DNA from: Victivallales bacterium
Lineage (GTDB): Bacteria > Verrucomicrobiota > Lentisphaeria > Oligosphaerales > Oligosphaeraceae
Assembly: GCA_017543165.1 (NCBI GenBank)
Contig: JAFYGL010000342.1
Span: forward strand, 1-13,020
Direction of reading: 5' to 3'
DNA length: 13,020 bases
Shown here: piece after piece, positions 1 to 6,676 of the stretch
Layout: the number at the start of each line of letters is the position of its first letter
Position numbering within the stretch: the first letter of the stretch is position 1
The notes under the pieces: generated by a model
Seen by the model: only the letters and a program-made list of their open reading frames with translations
What the model was told of the DNA's origin: nothing
Databases searched by the model: none
Made by a program: the position numbers and the translations under genes

Positions 1-966
1 CTTGGGTCGGGTGCCATAAGCATACCCATACTCGACGGGCTTTTGCGGTCTGAAGAAGTCAAGGTTGTCGGCGTTGGTTCGCAATGCAAGGTGCAGAAGG
101 ATGCAAGCAAGCCAATCCGCACAATGACCACGCCGCTGATAAAGCATTGCGCTGAAATTGGCTTGGAAGTTGACAAGCTGGCAACCGTGAACAACGAGGC
201 ATACCACCAGCGCTTCAAGGACAGCGGCGCGGAGATTCTTGTTGTCGCCTCCTTTGGCCAGATACTCAAGCCCGCCTTGCTGGCCCTGCCGCAATTCGGG
301 TGCCTGAACGTGCATGCCTCACTGCTTCCCAAATACAGGGGGGCCGCGCCAGTAATAGCCGCCGTGCTCAATGGAGACGCAGTGACTGGCGTGACATTCA
401 TGGAAATGGAGGCTGGCCTGGACACTGGCGGCTGCTACGAGATGCTGGAACTTGAGATTGGCAAAGAAGAAACTGCGGCGGAACTGGAAATGCGCCTGGG
501 AAACCTGGCAGGGCAGAACATAGGGCGCGTAATTTGGGACGTTGTCCGCAACGGCAAAAAGCCAACGCCCCAGTCAAGCGAAGGTGTTTCCTACGTCGGC
601 AAGGTCAAGAAAGAGGACGGCTTCGTGAAATGGGACTGCACTGCGGAAAGGATAGTGAACATGCTGGCCGCATACGCCTCATGGCCTTGCGTATTCGCGA
701 AAATACCCGCAAGGAACGGCAAAATCAAGGTGATAAAAATCACAAAGGCGAAAAGCATTGAACTCAATTGCAGGGGCAGCCAGCCAGGCGACATACTCGC
801 CTTCGGCAAAGAAGGAATATTGGTGGCTTGCAGGGAAAGCGCATTGCGCATTGAAGAGCTGATACCCATAGGCGGCAAAGGGCACATGACTGCCTGCGAT
901 TATTTGCGAGGCTCGCCTATCCCACCAGATTGCCCCAGAATGTGCGATTTCGCTTCGGGAGATTGA
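1..966 (+). CDS. fmt: Methionyl-tRNA formyltransferase, 5'-truncated by window edge
   Basis: The enzyme transfers a formyl group from 10-formyl-tetrahydrofolate to Met-tRNA(fMet) in the cytoplasm for translation initiation. The frame is open from base 1, and the first visible residues (LGSGAISIPILDGLL) match the family's GTPxFAVPxLxAL start, so only about 5-10 N-terminal residues are missing. A TTG at 43 is therefore not the real start. The catalytic triad is visible: Asn (codon 307-309) and His (313-315) in NVHASLLPKYRG, and Asp (421-423) in GLDTGG. The Asn-Asp spacing of 38 residues equals that of E. coli Fmt (N108/D146). The SLLPKYRGAAP signature is intact. The loop following the first strand (SQCKVQKDASKP) differs from the common DRPAGRGKK. 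The C-terminal half is the OB-fold-like tRNA-binding domain, and KPTPQ links the two. The stop lies 9 bp before the RNase gene, so the two are probably cotranscribed. Confidence 0.95.
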   Translation, partial: LGSGAISIPILDGLLRSEEVKVVGVGSQCKVQKDASKPIRTMTTPLIKHCAEIGLEVDKLATVNNEAYHQRFKDSGAEILVVASFGQILKPALLALPQFGCLNVHASLLPKYRGAAPVIAAVLNGDAVTGVTFMEMEAGLDTGGCYEMLELEIGKEETAAELEMRLGNLAGQNIGRVIWDVVRNGKKPTPQSSEGVSYVGKVKKEDGFVKWDCTAERIVNMLAAYASWPCVFAKIPARNGKIKVIKITKAKSIELNCRGSQPGDILAFGKEGILVACRESALRIEELIPIGGKGHMTACDYLRGSPIPPDCPRMCDFASGD

Positions 967-975
967 TTTATTATT

Positions 976-2877
976 ATGAAACAGATTCTTATTAACAGCG
1001 AGGAGATGCAAACTCGTGTAGCTGTTGTCGTTGACGGCGTTCTGCATGACTTTTTCATGGAACGCAAATCCAGGGACCAAATGGTAGGTTCCATTTACAA
1101 AGGCGTCATCCGAAACCTGGAACCATCCCTCCAGGCCGCTTTCGTCGATATCGGCGTGGGGAAAAACGCATTCCTGCACTACTGGGACATGATTCCAGCC
1201 ACCCAGGACATGCTGGAGGGAGACGGCGATGTGGAGGAAGACGACCGCGACGAGGAAATACCACCCGCAACTCCACAGCCACGAAAGCAGACGCCACAGG
1301 TGCTTGAAGTGCAAATGGAGGAGGAACGCGCCCCGAAAACCCAGCACCAAAGATGGCGCAGGCATTCACGAAAGGGGCAGCAAAAGCAGCTGGAAACGCA
1401 GTCTCAGCCACAGCCGCCTGTTGAAAAGGATGAGAGCAAGGGCTTCTTCGCCAGATTGTGCAGCCTGTTCAGCAGAAAGGACAAGCCAGAGCCTACAGCC
1501 CCTGTCCAGGAAGCCCCCAAAAAAGGCAATAACCAGCAACAGCAGCAAAAGCAGAAGCAGCAGCAACAGCAACAGCAACAGCAGAAAAGGCAGCCCAAGC
1601 AACAACAGCAGCAAAGGCAGCCCAAGCAGCAGCAAAAGCCTGCTATCACGGCAGATGACATACCGAACCTGTTCAAGCCAGGCCAGGAAATACTGGTGCA
1701 AGTCACCAAGGGCCCCATCGGCACTAAAGGCGCCAGAGTAACTACCAACCTGAGCATCGCAGGGCGCTATCTTGTGTTCCTGCCGAACTCACCGCACCTG
1801 GGTGTCTCCAAACGCGTTGAGGAAAAGGCGGAAAGGGAACGCCTCCGTAAAATGCTCAAGTCCCTGGAAATACCAAAGGGAATGGGACTTATTTGCAGAA
1901 CCGTGGCCGCAGGATGCAAAATCGAACACGTCCAGCGTGATTTGGATTTCCTGCTGGACAGTTGGAACGCCGGCAAGGGCCTCCAGGAAAAGAAGGCGCC
2001 TGTCTGCGTATATAGGGAACCTGCTTTGGCGGACCGCGCCCTGCGCGATTGCCTTACCGAAGATGTGGATGAGATTGTCACGGATTCGGAGGAGGTTTAC
2101 AAGCGCGCCAATGACATGATGAAGCGCTACGGCCTGTCATCCGTTCGCATCAAGATGTACACGAATCCGACGCCCATATTCAACAAATACGGCCTTTCCC
2201 AGCAGTTGATGTCATTGTTCAACCGCAAGGTGAACCTCCCTGGCGGAGGCTACATCTGCATAGACGAGACCGAGGCCTTGATTGCAATCGATGTGAATAC
2301 CGGCAAAAACCGCACTGGCAAGGACCAGCCAGAAACCATATTGGCAACCAATCTGGAGGCCGTGAACGAGATTGCCAGGCAGCTGCGCCTTCGCAATGTG
2401 GGCGGTCTCGTGGTGCTGGACTTGATTGACATGCGCTCGAAATCGGATCAGATGACGGTTTACCGCGCATTGAAGGAACGCCTGGCCGAAGACAGGGCGC
2501 GCACACGCGTCTGCCAGATTTCATCGCTGGGACTGCTGGAAATGACACGCCAGAGGGAAAACGAGAGCCTGGAAAGCACAATGTTCGACAACTGCCCGTA
2601 CTGCAAAGGACGCGGCCTGGTGAAATCAGCCACCAGCATGAGCGTGGACATTCAACGCAAACTCAATGAAATCCTAGCCAGAAAGCATTATGCGAGCCTG
2701 ACGGTTTGCGTGCACCCCAGAAACATAGAGCGCCTGAAAAACGAGGACAGGAAACTGATTTCCGCCATAGAAAAAGAAAACAAGACCACCATTTCAATAC
2801 AGGCGGACCCCATGTTCCATGTGGAGGAATTCCAGATTACGGACACAGTCACTGGCACTAGCCTGGGCAAAAACTGA
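976..2877 (+). CDS. rng: Ribonuclease E/G family endoribonuclease with Q-rich S1 insertion
   Basis: This is a 633-residue endonuclease of the RNase E/G family, which cuts single-stranded A/U-rich RNA in rRNA maturation and mRNA decay. The S1 domain starts at residues 36-73 (MVGSIYKGVIRNLEPSLQAAFVDIG), is interrupted by about 155 low-complexity residues (75-228), and resumes at KPGQEILVQVTKGPIGTKG (234-252). The 5'-sensor/RNase H-like region follows (TTNLSIAGRYLVFLPNSP). The catalytic aspartates are D439 (IAIDVNTGK) and D482 (VVLDLIDM). The zinc-link is CPYC (C540, C543). There is no long RNase E-type C-terminal scaffold, so RNase G is the nearer name, though the family boundary is soft. The nearest purine run (GGGAG at 957-961) lies 14 nt before the ATG, too far for a clear Shine-Dalgarno site. 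The stop overlaps the next gene's ATG by one base. Confidence 0.93.
   Translation: MKQILINSEEMQTRVAVVVDGVLHDFFMERKSRDQMVGSIYKGVIRNLEPSLQAAFVDIGVGKNAFLHYWDMIPATQDMLEGDGDVEEDDRDEEIPPATPQPRKQTPQVLEVQMEEERAPKTQHQRWRRHSRKGQQKQLETQSQPQPPVEKDESKGFFARLCSLFSRKDKPEPTAPVQEAPKKGNNQQQQQKQKQQQQQQQQQKRQPKQQQQQRQPKQQQKPAITADDIPNLFKPGQEILVQVTKGPIGTKGARVTTNLSIAGRYLVFLPNSPHLGVSKRVEEKAERERLRKMLKSLEIPKGMGLICRTVAAGCKIEHVQRDLDFLLDSWNAGKGLQEKKAPVCVYREPALADRALRDCLTEDVDEIVTDSEEVYKRANDMMKRYGLSSVRIKMYTNPTPIFNKYGLSQQLMSLFNRKVNLPGGGYICIDETEALIAIDVNTGKNRTGKDQPETILATNLEAVNEIARQLRLRNVGGLVVLDLIDMRSKSDQMTVYRALKERLAEDRARTRVCQISSLGLLEMTRQRENESLESTMFDNCPYCKGRGLVKSATSMSVDIQRKLNEILARKHYASLTVCVHPRNIERLKNEDRKLISAIEKENKTTISIQADPMFHVEEFQITDTVTGTSLGKN
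1531..1638 (+). repeat. CAG/CAA microsatellite-like tract coding for polyglutamine
   Basis: This is a run of mixed CAG and CAA codons with interspersed AAG, encoding residues 186-221 of the RNase E/G protein (Q runs broken by K, R and P; the unit KRQPKQQQQ recurs as QRQPKQQQ). It lies inside the S1-domain insertion. Mixed codons reduce but do not remove slippage potential. The encoded segment is basic and disordered-looking, which could suit RNA or partner binding; that role is inference. Confidence 0.85.
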
Positions 2878-3776
2878 TGGATTGCCGCAATCTGGCATTG
2901 CAAATCAATGGCGAAACCAGGCGGCGTCTTGCACGGCACAATGCGGCATGGTCACGCCGCTTGGAACTGTGGTGCAAATATGTGCCCTCGCCCTGGTGGG
3001 CTGAAGGCCTGGTTGTGTCACCCGAACTTCGGGGACTATATGAGGCATGGCTGCCGCTGGACGAGTTTCTTTCTTCACTGCGCAATATAGCGCGAGCATT
3101 CCTCCCCGATTGCAATTGGCTGCCATTTCCCTTGCGCGTAAAAAGCCATGCCTCCCTGCCTGACCTATGGGCCGATTTGCCAAGGTGGCTGGGTGGCAAG
3201 GTGCTGGTGAATGAAGACGAGCTGCTGCCTTTGCTGTGCGCTCTCGCCGAGCCGCGCTCTTTCGGCACATCATGCGGGCGCTATGAAAGGCAGTTGTCCC
3301 AACTTGAACAATATGCCTGGAAAGGGTGCCGCATTCTTGACATTGGCTGCGGAGTTGGCATCAATACGCTGGAGATTGCCCACGCCCTGGAGGGCTTCTC
3401 GCCAGAAGTCACTGGCCTCACCAGCGAATGGCTTGAGGTGTGGATGGCGCAGAACCGCCGCATCCCCCATGATGCAAAACGCCAAACTCAATTTCCAGAA
3501 GCAAACGCCTCTTTCATACAAGGCGATGCAGAGCACTTCCACCAAAAAGCAGACATCATTGTGGCAAATGGCCTGATTGGCGGGCGCTTCCTTTCCCGCA
3601 ATGCACAATATGCCAGTTTTCTGGATTGCTGCAAAGCCTCTGGCGCAAAACTGCTTTGCGCGGCAAACCACTTCCATCAAGGCAGGCTACCCGCAATACA
3701 ACGCTTCATCGCCCTCGCCCAAAAATGGGGCTGGAACATTCAAGGCACACCAGGCAACCTCACTTGTAAACGTTAA
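2877..3776 (+). CDS. Class I SAM-dependent methyltransferase, substrate unknown
   Basis: A 299-residue protein. Residues 153-161 (LDIGCGVGI) are motif I of the Rossmann-fold methyltransferases, QGDAEHF (216-221) fits the strand 4 acidic motif, and ADIIVANGLIGG (225-236) fits the region after it. The N-terminal 130 residues are Trp/Leu/Arg-rich with no family I recognise. The segment RYERQLSQLEQYAWKGCRIL just before motif I resembles the lead-in of small-molecule or RNA methyltransferases. The ATG at 2877 overlaps the RNase stop (TGATG), with no Shine-Dalgarno sequence, so translation is probably by termination-reinitiation and coupled to the RNase. Context with fmt and RNase E/G suggests an RNA or translation-related target, which is inference only. 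No signal peptide or membrane segment is seen. Confidence 0.8.
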   Translation: MDCRNLALQINGETRRRLARHNAAWSRRLELWCKYVPSPWWAEGLVVSPELRGLYEAWLPLDEFLSSLRNIARAFLPDCNWLPFPLRVKSHASLPDLWADLPRWLGGKVLVNEDELLPLLCALAEPRSFGTSCGRYERQLSQLEQYAWKGCRILDIGCGVGINTLEIAHALEGFSPEVTGLTSEWLEVWMAQNRRIPHDAKRQTQFPEANASFIQGDAEHFHQKADIIVANGLIGGRFLSRNAQYASFLDCCKASGAKLLCAANHFHQGRLPAIQRFIALAQKWGWNIQGTPGNLTCKR

Positions 3777-3785
3777 AGCCAAGGC

Positions 3786-3837
3786 GGCTGTTCCCGCCAA
3801 GGCAACCTGAACGGGCGCCGCCTCGGCGCCCACATAA
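3786..3837 (+). repeat. Dispersed intergenic hairpin repeat, copy 1
   Basis: Copy 1 of the five-copy family (others at 5117, 5650, 8698 and 11624). The left arm begins GGCTGTTCCCGCC and continues AAGGCAACCTGA. The palindrome has stem GGGCGCCG (3813-3820), loop CCT (3821-3823) and CGGCGCCC (3824-3831). In this copy the two outermost pairs are lost (AC instead of GT), leaving an 8-bp stem. It sits in the 72-bp gap between the methyltransferase and mtaB, in the same orientation as mtaB. The A-rich tail (ATAATTAAACAAACA) runs straight into the mtaB ATG at 3849. Confidence 0.93.
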
Positions 3838-3848
3838 TTAAACAAACA

Positions 3849-5108
3849 ATGAGAGCATCTTTCCATACATTAGGATGCCGCCTGAACCAGGCGGAGACAG
3901 CCTTGGCGGCAGACGATCTGTCGCGTCATGGCTGGGAGATTGTGCCATGGCCAGGAGAAGCCGAAGTCCTCGTAATAAACAGCTGCGCTGTGACAGGGGC
4001 CGCCTCACAGAAGACGCGCCAGGCAGTCAGCCTTGCAAGACGACGCTGCCCAAATGCAATCATAGTTGTAATGGGCTGCGATGCCAAGGTTGATGACTGG
4101 GAGGGCAAGGCGGATTTAGTTGCCCCGCATCCAATGACACAGCCATTGAGCCAGTTGCTGGGGCTGCAATTGCCAGCCGCTGTGTCACCTGGCGATGAAG
4201 GCAATGGCTTCAGGCTGGAAGGCGCGGCGCGCTTTGCTGAAAGGACACGCGCAAATCTGAAAGTGCAGGACGGCTGCAACTTCTTCTGCTCCTACTGCAT
4301 TGTGCCGTATGCCAGGGGACGGGCGCGTTCAAGGGCGCTGGATGATGTGCTGCGCGAGGCAAGGGAGTTGCTCCAGTCTGGCTATAAGGAACTTGTGTTG
4401 TGCGGAGTGAACCTCACCACCTACAATGACGGTGGCGTTGACCTGGCAGGACTGCTAGCAAAATTGCTGGAACTGGGCAATGGCTTCCGCATACGCCTTG
4501 GCTCCTCCGAACCAGGCGATGTAATCCCGCGCGTGGTTGATTTAATGCGCAATGAGCCAAGAATATGCCGTTTCCTGCATCTTCCCCTGCAATATGGCGA
4601 AGACAGCATCCTCAAGCGCATGCGCAGGCACTACACAGCCGAGCAATATGCGCAGATTGCCCTGGACGCCGCAGAAAATCTGCCAGGTCTCTGCCTGGGG
4701 GCCGACATTATCACTGGCTTCCCTGGCGAGAATGAGGAAACCTTCCAGAAATGCCTGGACTTCGTGGAAAAACTGCCCTTTGGCTTACTGCATGTATTCC
4801 CATATTCGCCACGGCCAGGCACACTGGCCGCCACATACACCGACAGGCCCTCCAAGAATCTTGCTGACAAACGTGCCGCGCAACTGGCGCAACTCGGCGC
4901 CCGCAAAGCGGAACTTTTCGCAAAATCACAGATAGGCAAAACCCTGGAAGTGCTTATCGAGGACGATGGCGCAGGCTGGTCGGACAACTATCTGCACGTA
5001 TCCTTGCAAGGCGCACAAGCCCCTAGAAACACAATCGTCCCTGTCCAGATGGCAGAATATTGCGGCGGCAGAGAACTTCGCGGCAGTGCGCATATAGAAT
5101 TACAATAA
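3849..5108 (+). CDS. mtaB: tRNA (N6-threonylcarbamoyl-A37) 2-methylthiotransferase, MtaB family
   Basis: A 419-residue radical-SAM methylthiotransferase that converts t6A37 to ms2t6A37 in tRNAs decoding ANN codons. The N-terminal UPF0004 domain carries its three cluster cysteines: C10 (TLGCRLNQAE), C46 (NSCAVTG) and C77 (VMGC). The radical-SAM cluster is C143-x3-C147-x2-C150 (CNFFCSYCIVPYARG). A C-terminal TRAM-like domain for tRNA binding starts near residue 363 (GKTLEVLIEDD, DNYLHV). TLGCRLNQAET and CAVTG with following A/S-rich QKTRQ favour MtaB over MiaB or RimO. Length is normal. The start follows a hairpin repeat by 15 A-rich nt and has no Shine-Dalgarno sequence. The last 22 bases, including the stop, recur in inverted form at 5629-5650. 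Confidence 0.92.
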   Translation: MRASFHTLGCRLNQAETALAADDLSRHGWEIVPWPGEAEVLVINSCAVTGAASQKTRQAVSLARRRCPNAIIVVMGCDAKVDDWEGKADLVAPHPMTQPLSQLLGLQLPAAVSPGDEGNGFRLEGAARFAERTRANLKVQDGCNFFCSYCIVPYARGRARSRALDDVLREARELLQSGYKELVLCGVNLTTYNDGGVDLAGLLAKLLELGNGFRIRLGSSEPGDVIPRVVDLMRNEPRICRFLHLPLQYGEDSILKRMRRHYTAEQYAQIALDAAENLPGLCLGADIITGFPGENEETFQKCLDFVEKLPFGLLHVFPYSPRPGTLAATYTDRPSKNLADKRAAQLAQLGARKAELFAKSQIGKTLEVLIEDDGAGWSDNYLHVSLQGAQAPRNTIVPVQMAEYCGGRELRGSAHIELQ

Positions 5109-5110
5109 TT
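5089..5110 (+). repeat. Inverted repeat, left copy (overlaps mtaB stop)
   Basis: This stretch matches the reverse complement of 5629-5650 at 21 of 22 positions: CGCATA, one mismatch, then AG and the core AATTACAATAATT. The left copy contains the mtaB stop codon (TTA CAA TAA). The core is itself nearly palindromic (AATTA-CAA-TAATT), but the CAA centre and the CGCATA flank match only in inverted orientation, so it is a true inverted pair. Confidence 0.75.
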
Positions 5111-5116
5111 ATCCAG

Positions 5117-5168
5117 GGCTGTTCCCGCTAGAGCAACCTGAGTGGGCGCCGCCTCGGCGCCCACATAA
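5117..5168 (+). repeat. Dispersed intergenic hairpin repeat, copy 2
   Basis: The full 10-bp stem is present: GTGGGCGCCG (5142-5151), loop CCT (5152-5154), CGGCGCCCAC (5155-5164). The left arm reads GCTAGAGC where copies 1 and 5 have GCCAAGGC. It lies between mtaB and the TIGR04076 gene in the same orientation as both. The hairpin ends only 9 nt (ATAAACAAC) before the ATG at 5174, so it would occupy the usual ribosome-docking zone. Confidence 0.93.
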
Positions 5169-5173
5169 ACAAC

Positions 5174-5482
5174 ATGAACAAAATACGCATAACAGTAATA
5201 CGCAAGGCCAACTATCCCGACCTTAGCGAAAAGTACGAACTTCCCATGGAAATGCCTTGCACCATGGAGGAAGGGCAGGTTTTCATTGCGGACGGCTACA
5301 AACGGCCAGATGGCTTCTGTGACAGCGCATGGGAAAGCATATCCCCGTTTGTAATGACACTCGCTCACGGCGGGCATTCCATCTACGGCAATTGGATGAA
5401 GAACCCCAGGTCCGCAATGATATCCTGCAATGACGGATTCCGCCCTGTCAGCTTTCTGATTGAGGCTTTGGACGACGAATGA
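5174..5482 (+). CDS. TIGR04076 family protein, function unknown
   Basis: A 102-residue soluble protein. The layout IRITVIRKANYPDL ... GQVFIADGYKRPDGFCDSAW ... LAHGG ... AMISCNDGFRPVSFLIEAL matches the small TIGR04076 family, whose members share the GQxF, P-x-G-F-C-x-x-A-W and CNDGxRPVxF motifs and have no assigned reaction. Conserved Cys residues (C30, C49, C76) and an AHGG motif are visible and could suggest a metal or redox role, but that is inference. It has no Shine-Dalgarno sequence and is preceded by repeat copy 2. Its 3' end overlaps, antisense, the stop of a minus-strand gene remnant at 5448. It is a cassette bounded by the inverted pair 5089-5110/5629-5650. Confidence 0.85.
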   Translation: MNKIRITVIRKANYPDLSEKYELPMEMPCTMEEGQVFIADGYKRPDGFCDSAWESISPFVMTLAHGGHSIYGNWMKNPRSAMISCNDGFRPVSFLIEALDDE

Positions 5483-5630
5483 GTCTTTCGTAGCAATGCA
5501 CCAAGGTGGCGCAGGCTGCGATTGCCAGAAGCGGCGTGAAATACAATGTGAACCTGCCGTCATTGTCATTGAATGTCAATGCCACCACAAAGGCGTGCGC
5601 GGCCAGCATGGCGGCAACAACCTGAGAGAA
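5448..5630 (-). pseudogene. Remnant of the C-terminus of a polytopic membrane protein (possibly glycosyltransferase)
   Basis: On the minus strand a frame of 60 residues, closed upstream by an in-frame TAA (5631-5633), reads FSQVVAAMLAAHAFVVAL, then TFNDNDGRFTLYFTPLLAI, then AACATLVHCYERLIRR and a basic/polar tail to TGA at 5448-5450. Two hydrophobic stretches flank a short NDNDGRF loop and are followed by a positive-charged end. This resembles the last two transmembrane helices of GT39/ArnT-like or other polytopic glycosyltransferases, where a D/G-R-Y/F loop precedes the final helix. No upstream part of such a gene exists here. The stop overlaps the convergent TIGR04076 gene by 35 bp. An alternative is a genuine 53-residue membrane protein starting at the ATG at 5609-5607; I find the remnant reading likelier. 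Confidence 0.45.
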
Positions 5631-5650
5631 TTATTGTAATTCTGTATGCG
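5629..5650 (-). repeat. Inverted repeat, right copy
   Basis: This is the inverted partner of 5089-5110 (21/22). On the minus strand it again reads GAA TTA CAA TAA, which supplies the stop that closes the membrane-protein remnant frame. It touches the left edge of repeat copy 3. Confidence 0.75.
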
Positions 5651-5697
5651 GTTGTTCTCGCTAAGGCAACCTGAGTGGGCGCCGAGGCGGCGCCCAC
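5650..5697 (+). repeat. Dispersed intergenic hairpin repeat, copy 3 (orphan, loop reversed)
   Basis: The left arm begins GGTTGTTCTCGC and the full stem is 5675-5684/5688-5697. The central triplet is AGG instead of the CCT found in the other four copies when each is read in its own orientation. It is the only copy not followed by a gene start: 4 bp beyond it lies the stop codon of the opposing ATP-grasp gene. It differs from copy 5 at 6 of 48 positions, three of them in the loop. Confidence 0.92.
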
Positions 5698-5701
5698 AAA
5701 A

Positions 5702-6664
5702 CTACAGTTTTGCCTCTACGATTTTGCCGATAAGCGCCTGGTATGGATTGTCGCTGGGATGGTAGAGGGTGTATATCTGGGGGCTCCAGCTTTTCACGGG
5801 CTTGAGGCCAGGTATGCCGTTGACCTCCATGATGCGAAGGCGCCCGTCCTGTCCCTCCCTCATGTCTATCCTCACGTGGTCGTCGCACTTGAGCGCGTCG
5901 CATGCCTGTGCGGCAAGTTCAATTGCCTCCTCCTGGTGCTCCTCTGGAATCGAGACATGTGTCAATCCCACGCCCCGCAGGTCGCTGCGCAAAACAGGAT
6001 ATTTCCCGTACAATTCCTTTGCCACGGTGATGCGCCCTGGCAGGATTTCCCTTTTTTTGCCGTTGCCAAGCACCAGCACCGTGTATTCGCGGCCTGGCAG
6101 GTATTCTTCCACCAAAGCACCTTGCTGCAACTCCGTCTGAATGAAATTAACTTGCTTTTCCAGTGCCTCGGGTGTTTCGGCCACGCTGTTTTCATTGATG
6201 CCAATGGAACGGGATTCGCCGTTGGGCTTGACGAACGCGGGGAAGAAATCAATCTGGCTGGCACTGGCAGGCGGGCACAGGACATGCCTCGGCACCCGTA
6301 CTGAATGGGCGGCAAGTATCTCGTGGGTGTCATACTTGCTGATGAGGTTCTTCATAGTCTGGGCGGATGGCCCGATGTAGGAAATGCCCAGTTCATCCAG
6401 CACATCAGCCACCCAAACTGCGTCTGGAGGAATGCCGATAATGTCCTCTCTGTCCGAGAAGAAATACAGGGAGCTCCACGCCAGGGTGCAATCGCCCTCG
6501 GCCAGTTTCTGCTCCAGTTCACGGCGGTTTTCCGCCAATACAATGCGGCAATCGTGGCCATTTGCGATGATTGCGTCCCTGACTGCCTCGGTCACCTGCA
6601 TGTTTCCCCAGCCCTGGGCGTCTCCGCCCGCGCCAGTTATAAGTACAATTGTTGCCTTGCTCAT
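5702..6664 (-). CDS. ATP-grasp ligase, D-alanine-D-alanine ligase-like
   Basis: A 320-residue cytoplasmic ATP-dependent carboxylate-amine ligase. Visible ATP-grasp motifs are FVKPNGESRSIGI (144-156, phosphate-binding strand and loop), LVEEYLPGREYTVLVLGN (184-201), DHVRIDMRE (262-270) and MEVNGIPGL (279-287, Mg2+ ligands, cf. EVNTxPG in Ddl), with a terminal SWSPQIY (292-298). The N-terminus (ITGAGGDAQGWG) lacks the GGxSxEHEVS motif of true Ddl enzymes, and the phosphate loop is altered. The substrate is therefore probably not simply two D-alanines. It follows the racemase by 10 bp and has a plausible Shine-Dalgarno site (GAGGA). It is the last gene of the capA-like/racemase/ligase operon, which suggests it uses the racemase product. 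Confidence 0.87.
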   Translation of the reverse strand: MSKATIVLITGAGGDAQGWGNMQVTEAVRDAIIANGHDCRIVLAENRRELEQKLAEGDCTLAWSSLYFFSDREDIIGIPPDAVWVADVLDELGISYIGPSAQTMKNLISKYDTHEILAAHSVRVPRHVLCPPASASQIDFFPAFVKPNGESRSIGINENSVAETPEALEKQVNFIQTELQQGALVEEYLPGREYTVLVLGNGKKREILPGRITVAKELYGKYPVLRSDLRGVGLTHVSIPEEHQEEAIELAAQACDALKCDDHVRIDMREGQDGRLRIMEVNGIPGLKPVKSWSPQIYTLYHPSDNPYQALIGKIVEAKL

Positions 6665-6671
6665 ATTCCTA

Positions 6672-6676
6672 TCCTC
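6672..6676 (-). promoter_or_regulatory. Shine-Dalgarno-like GAGGA for the ATP-grasp ligase
   Basis: GAGGA lies 7 nt from the ATG at 6664 and overlaps the racemase stop codon. It is the clearest SD-like site in the window and contrasts with the operon-first genes, which have none. Confidence 0.5.

Noticed and set aside
1366..1757. Poly-Leu and poly-Cys minus-strand open frames
   Set aside because: They are only the antisense translations of the CAG/CAA tract in the RNase gene.
3833..3838. CATAAT/CATAAA after the hairpins as -10 boxes
   Set aside because: Copy 4 lacks it, and the position 17 bp upstream falls in the GC stem with no -35-like sequence; I could not support a promoter from sequence alone.
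4988..5569. A 193-residue minus-strand open frame opposite the mtaB end and TIGR04076
   Set aside because: It is antisense to two well-supported genes, crosses repeat copy 2 and shows no family features. The coding signal in 5448-5630 is in a different frame.
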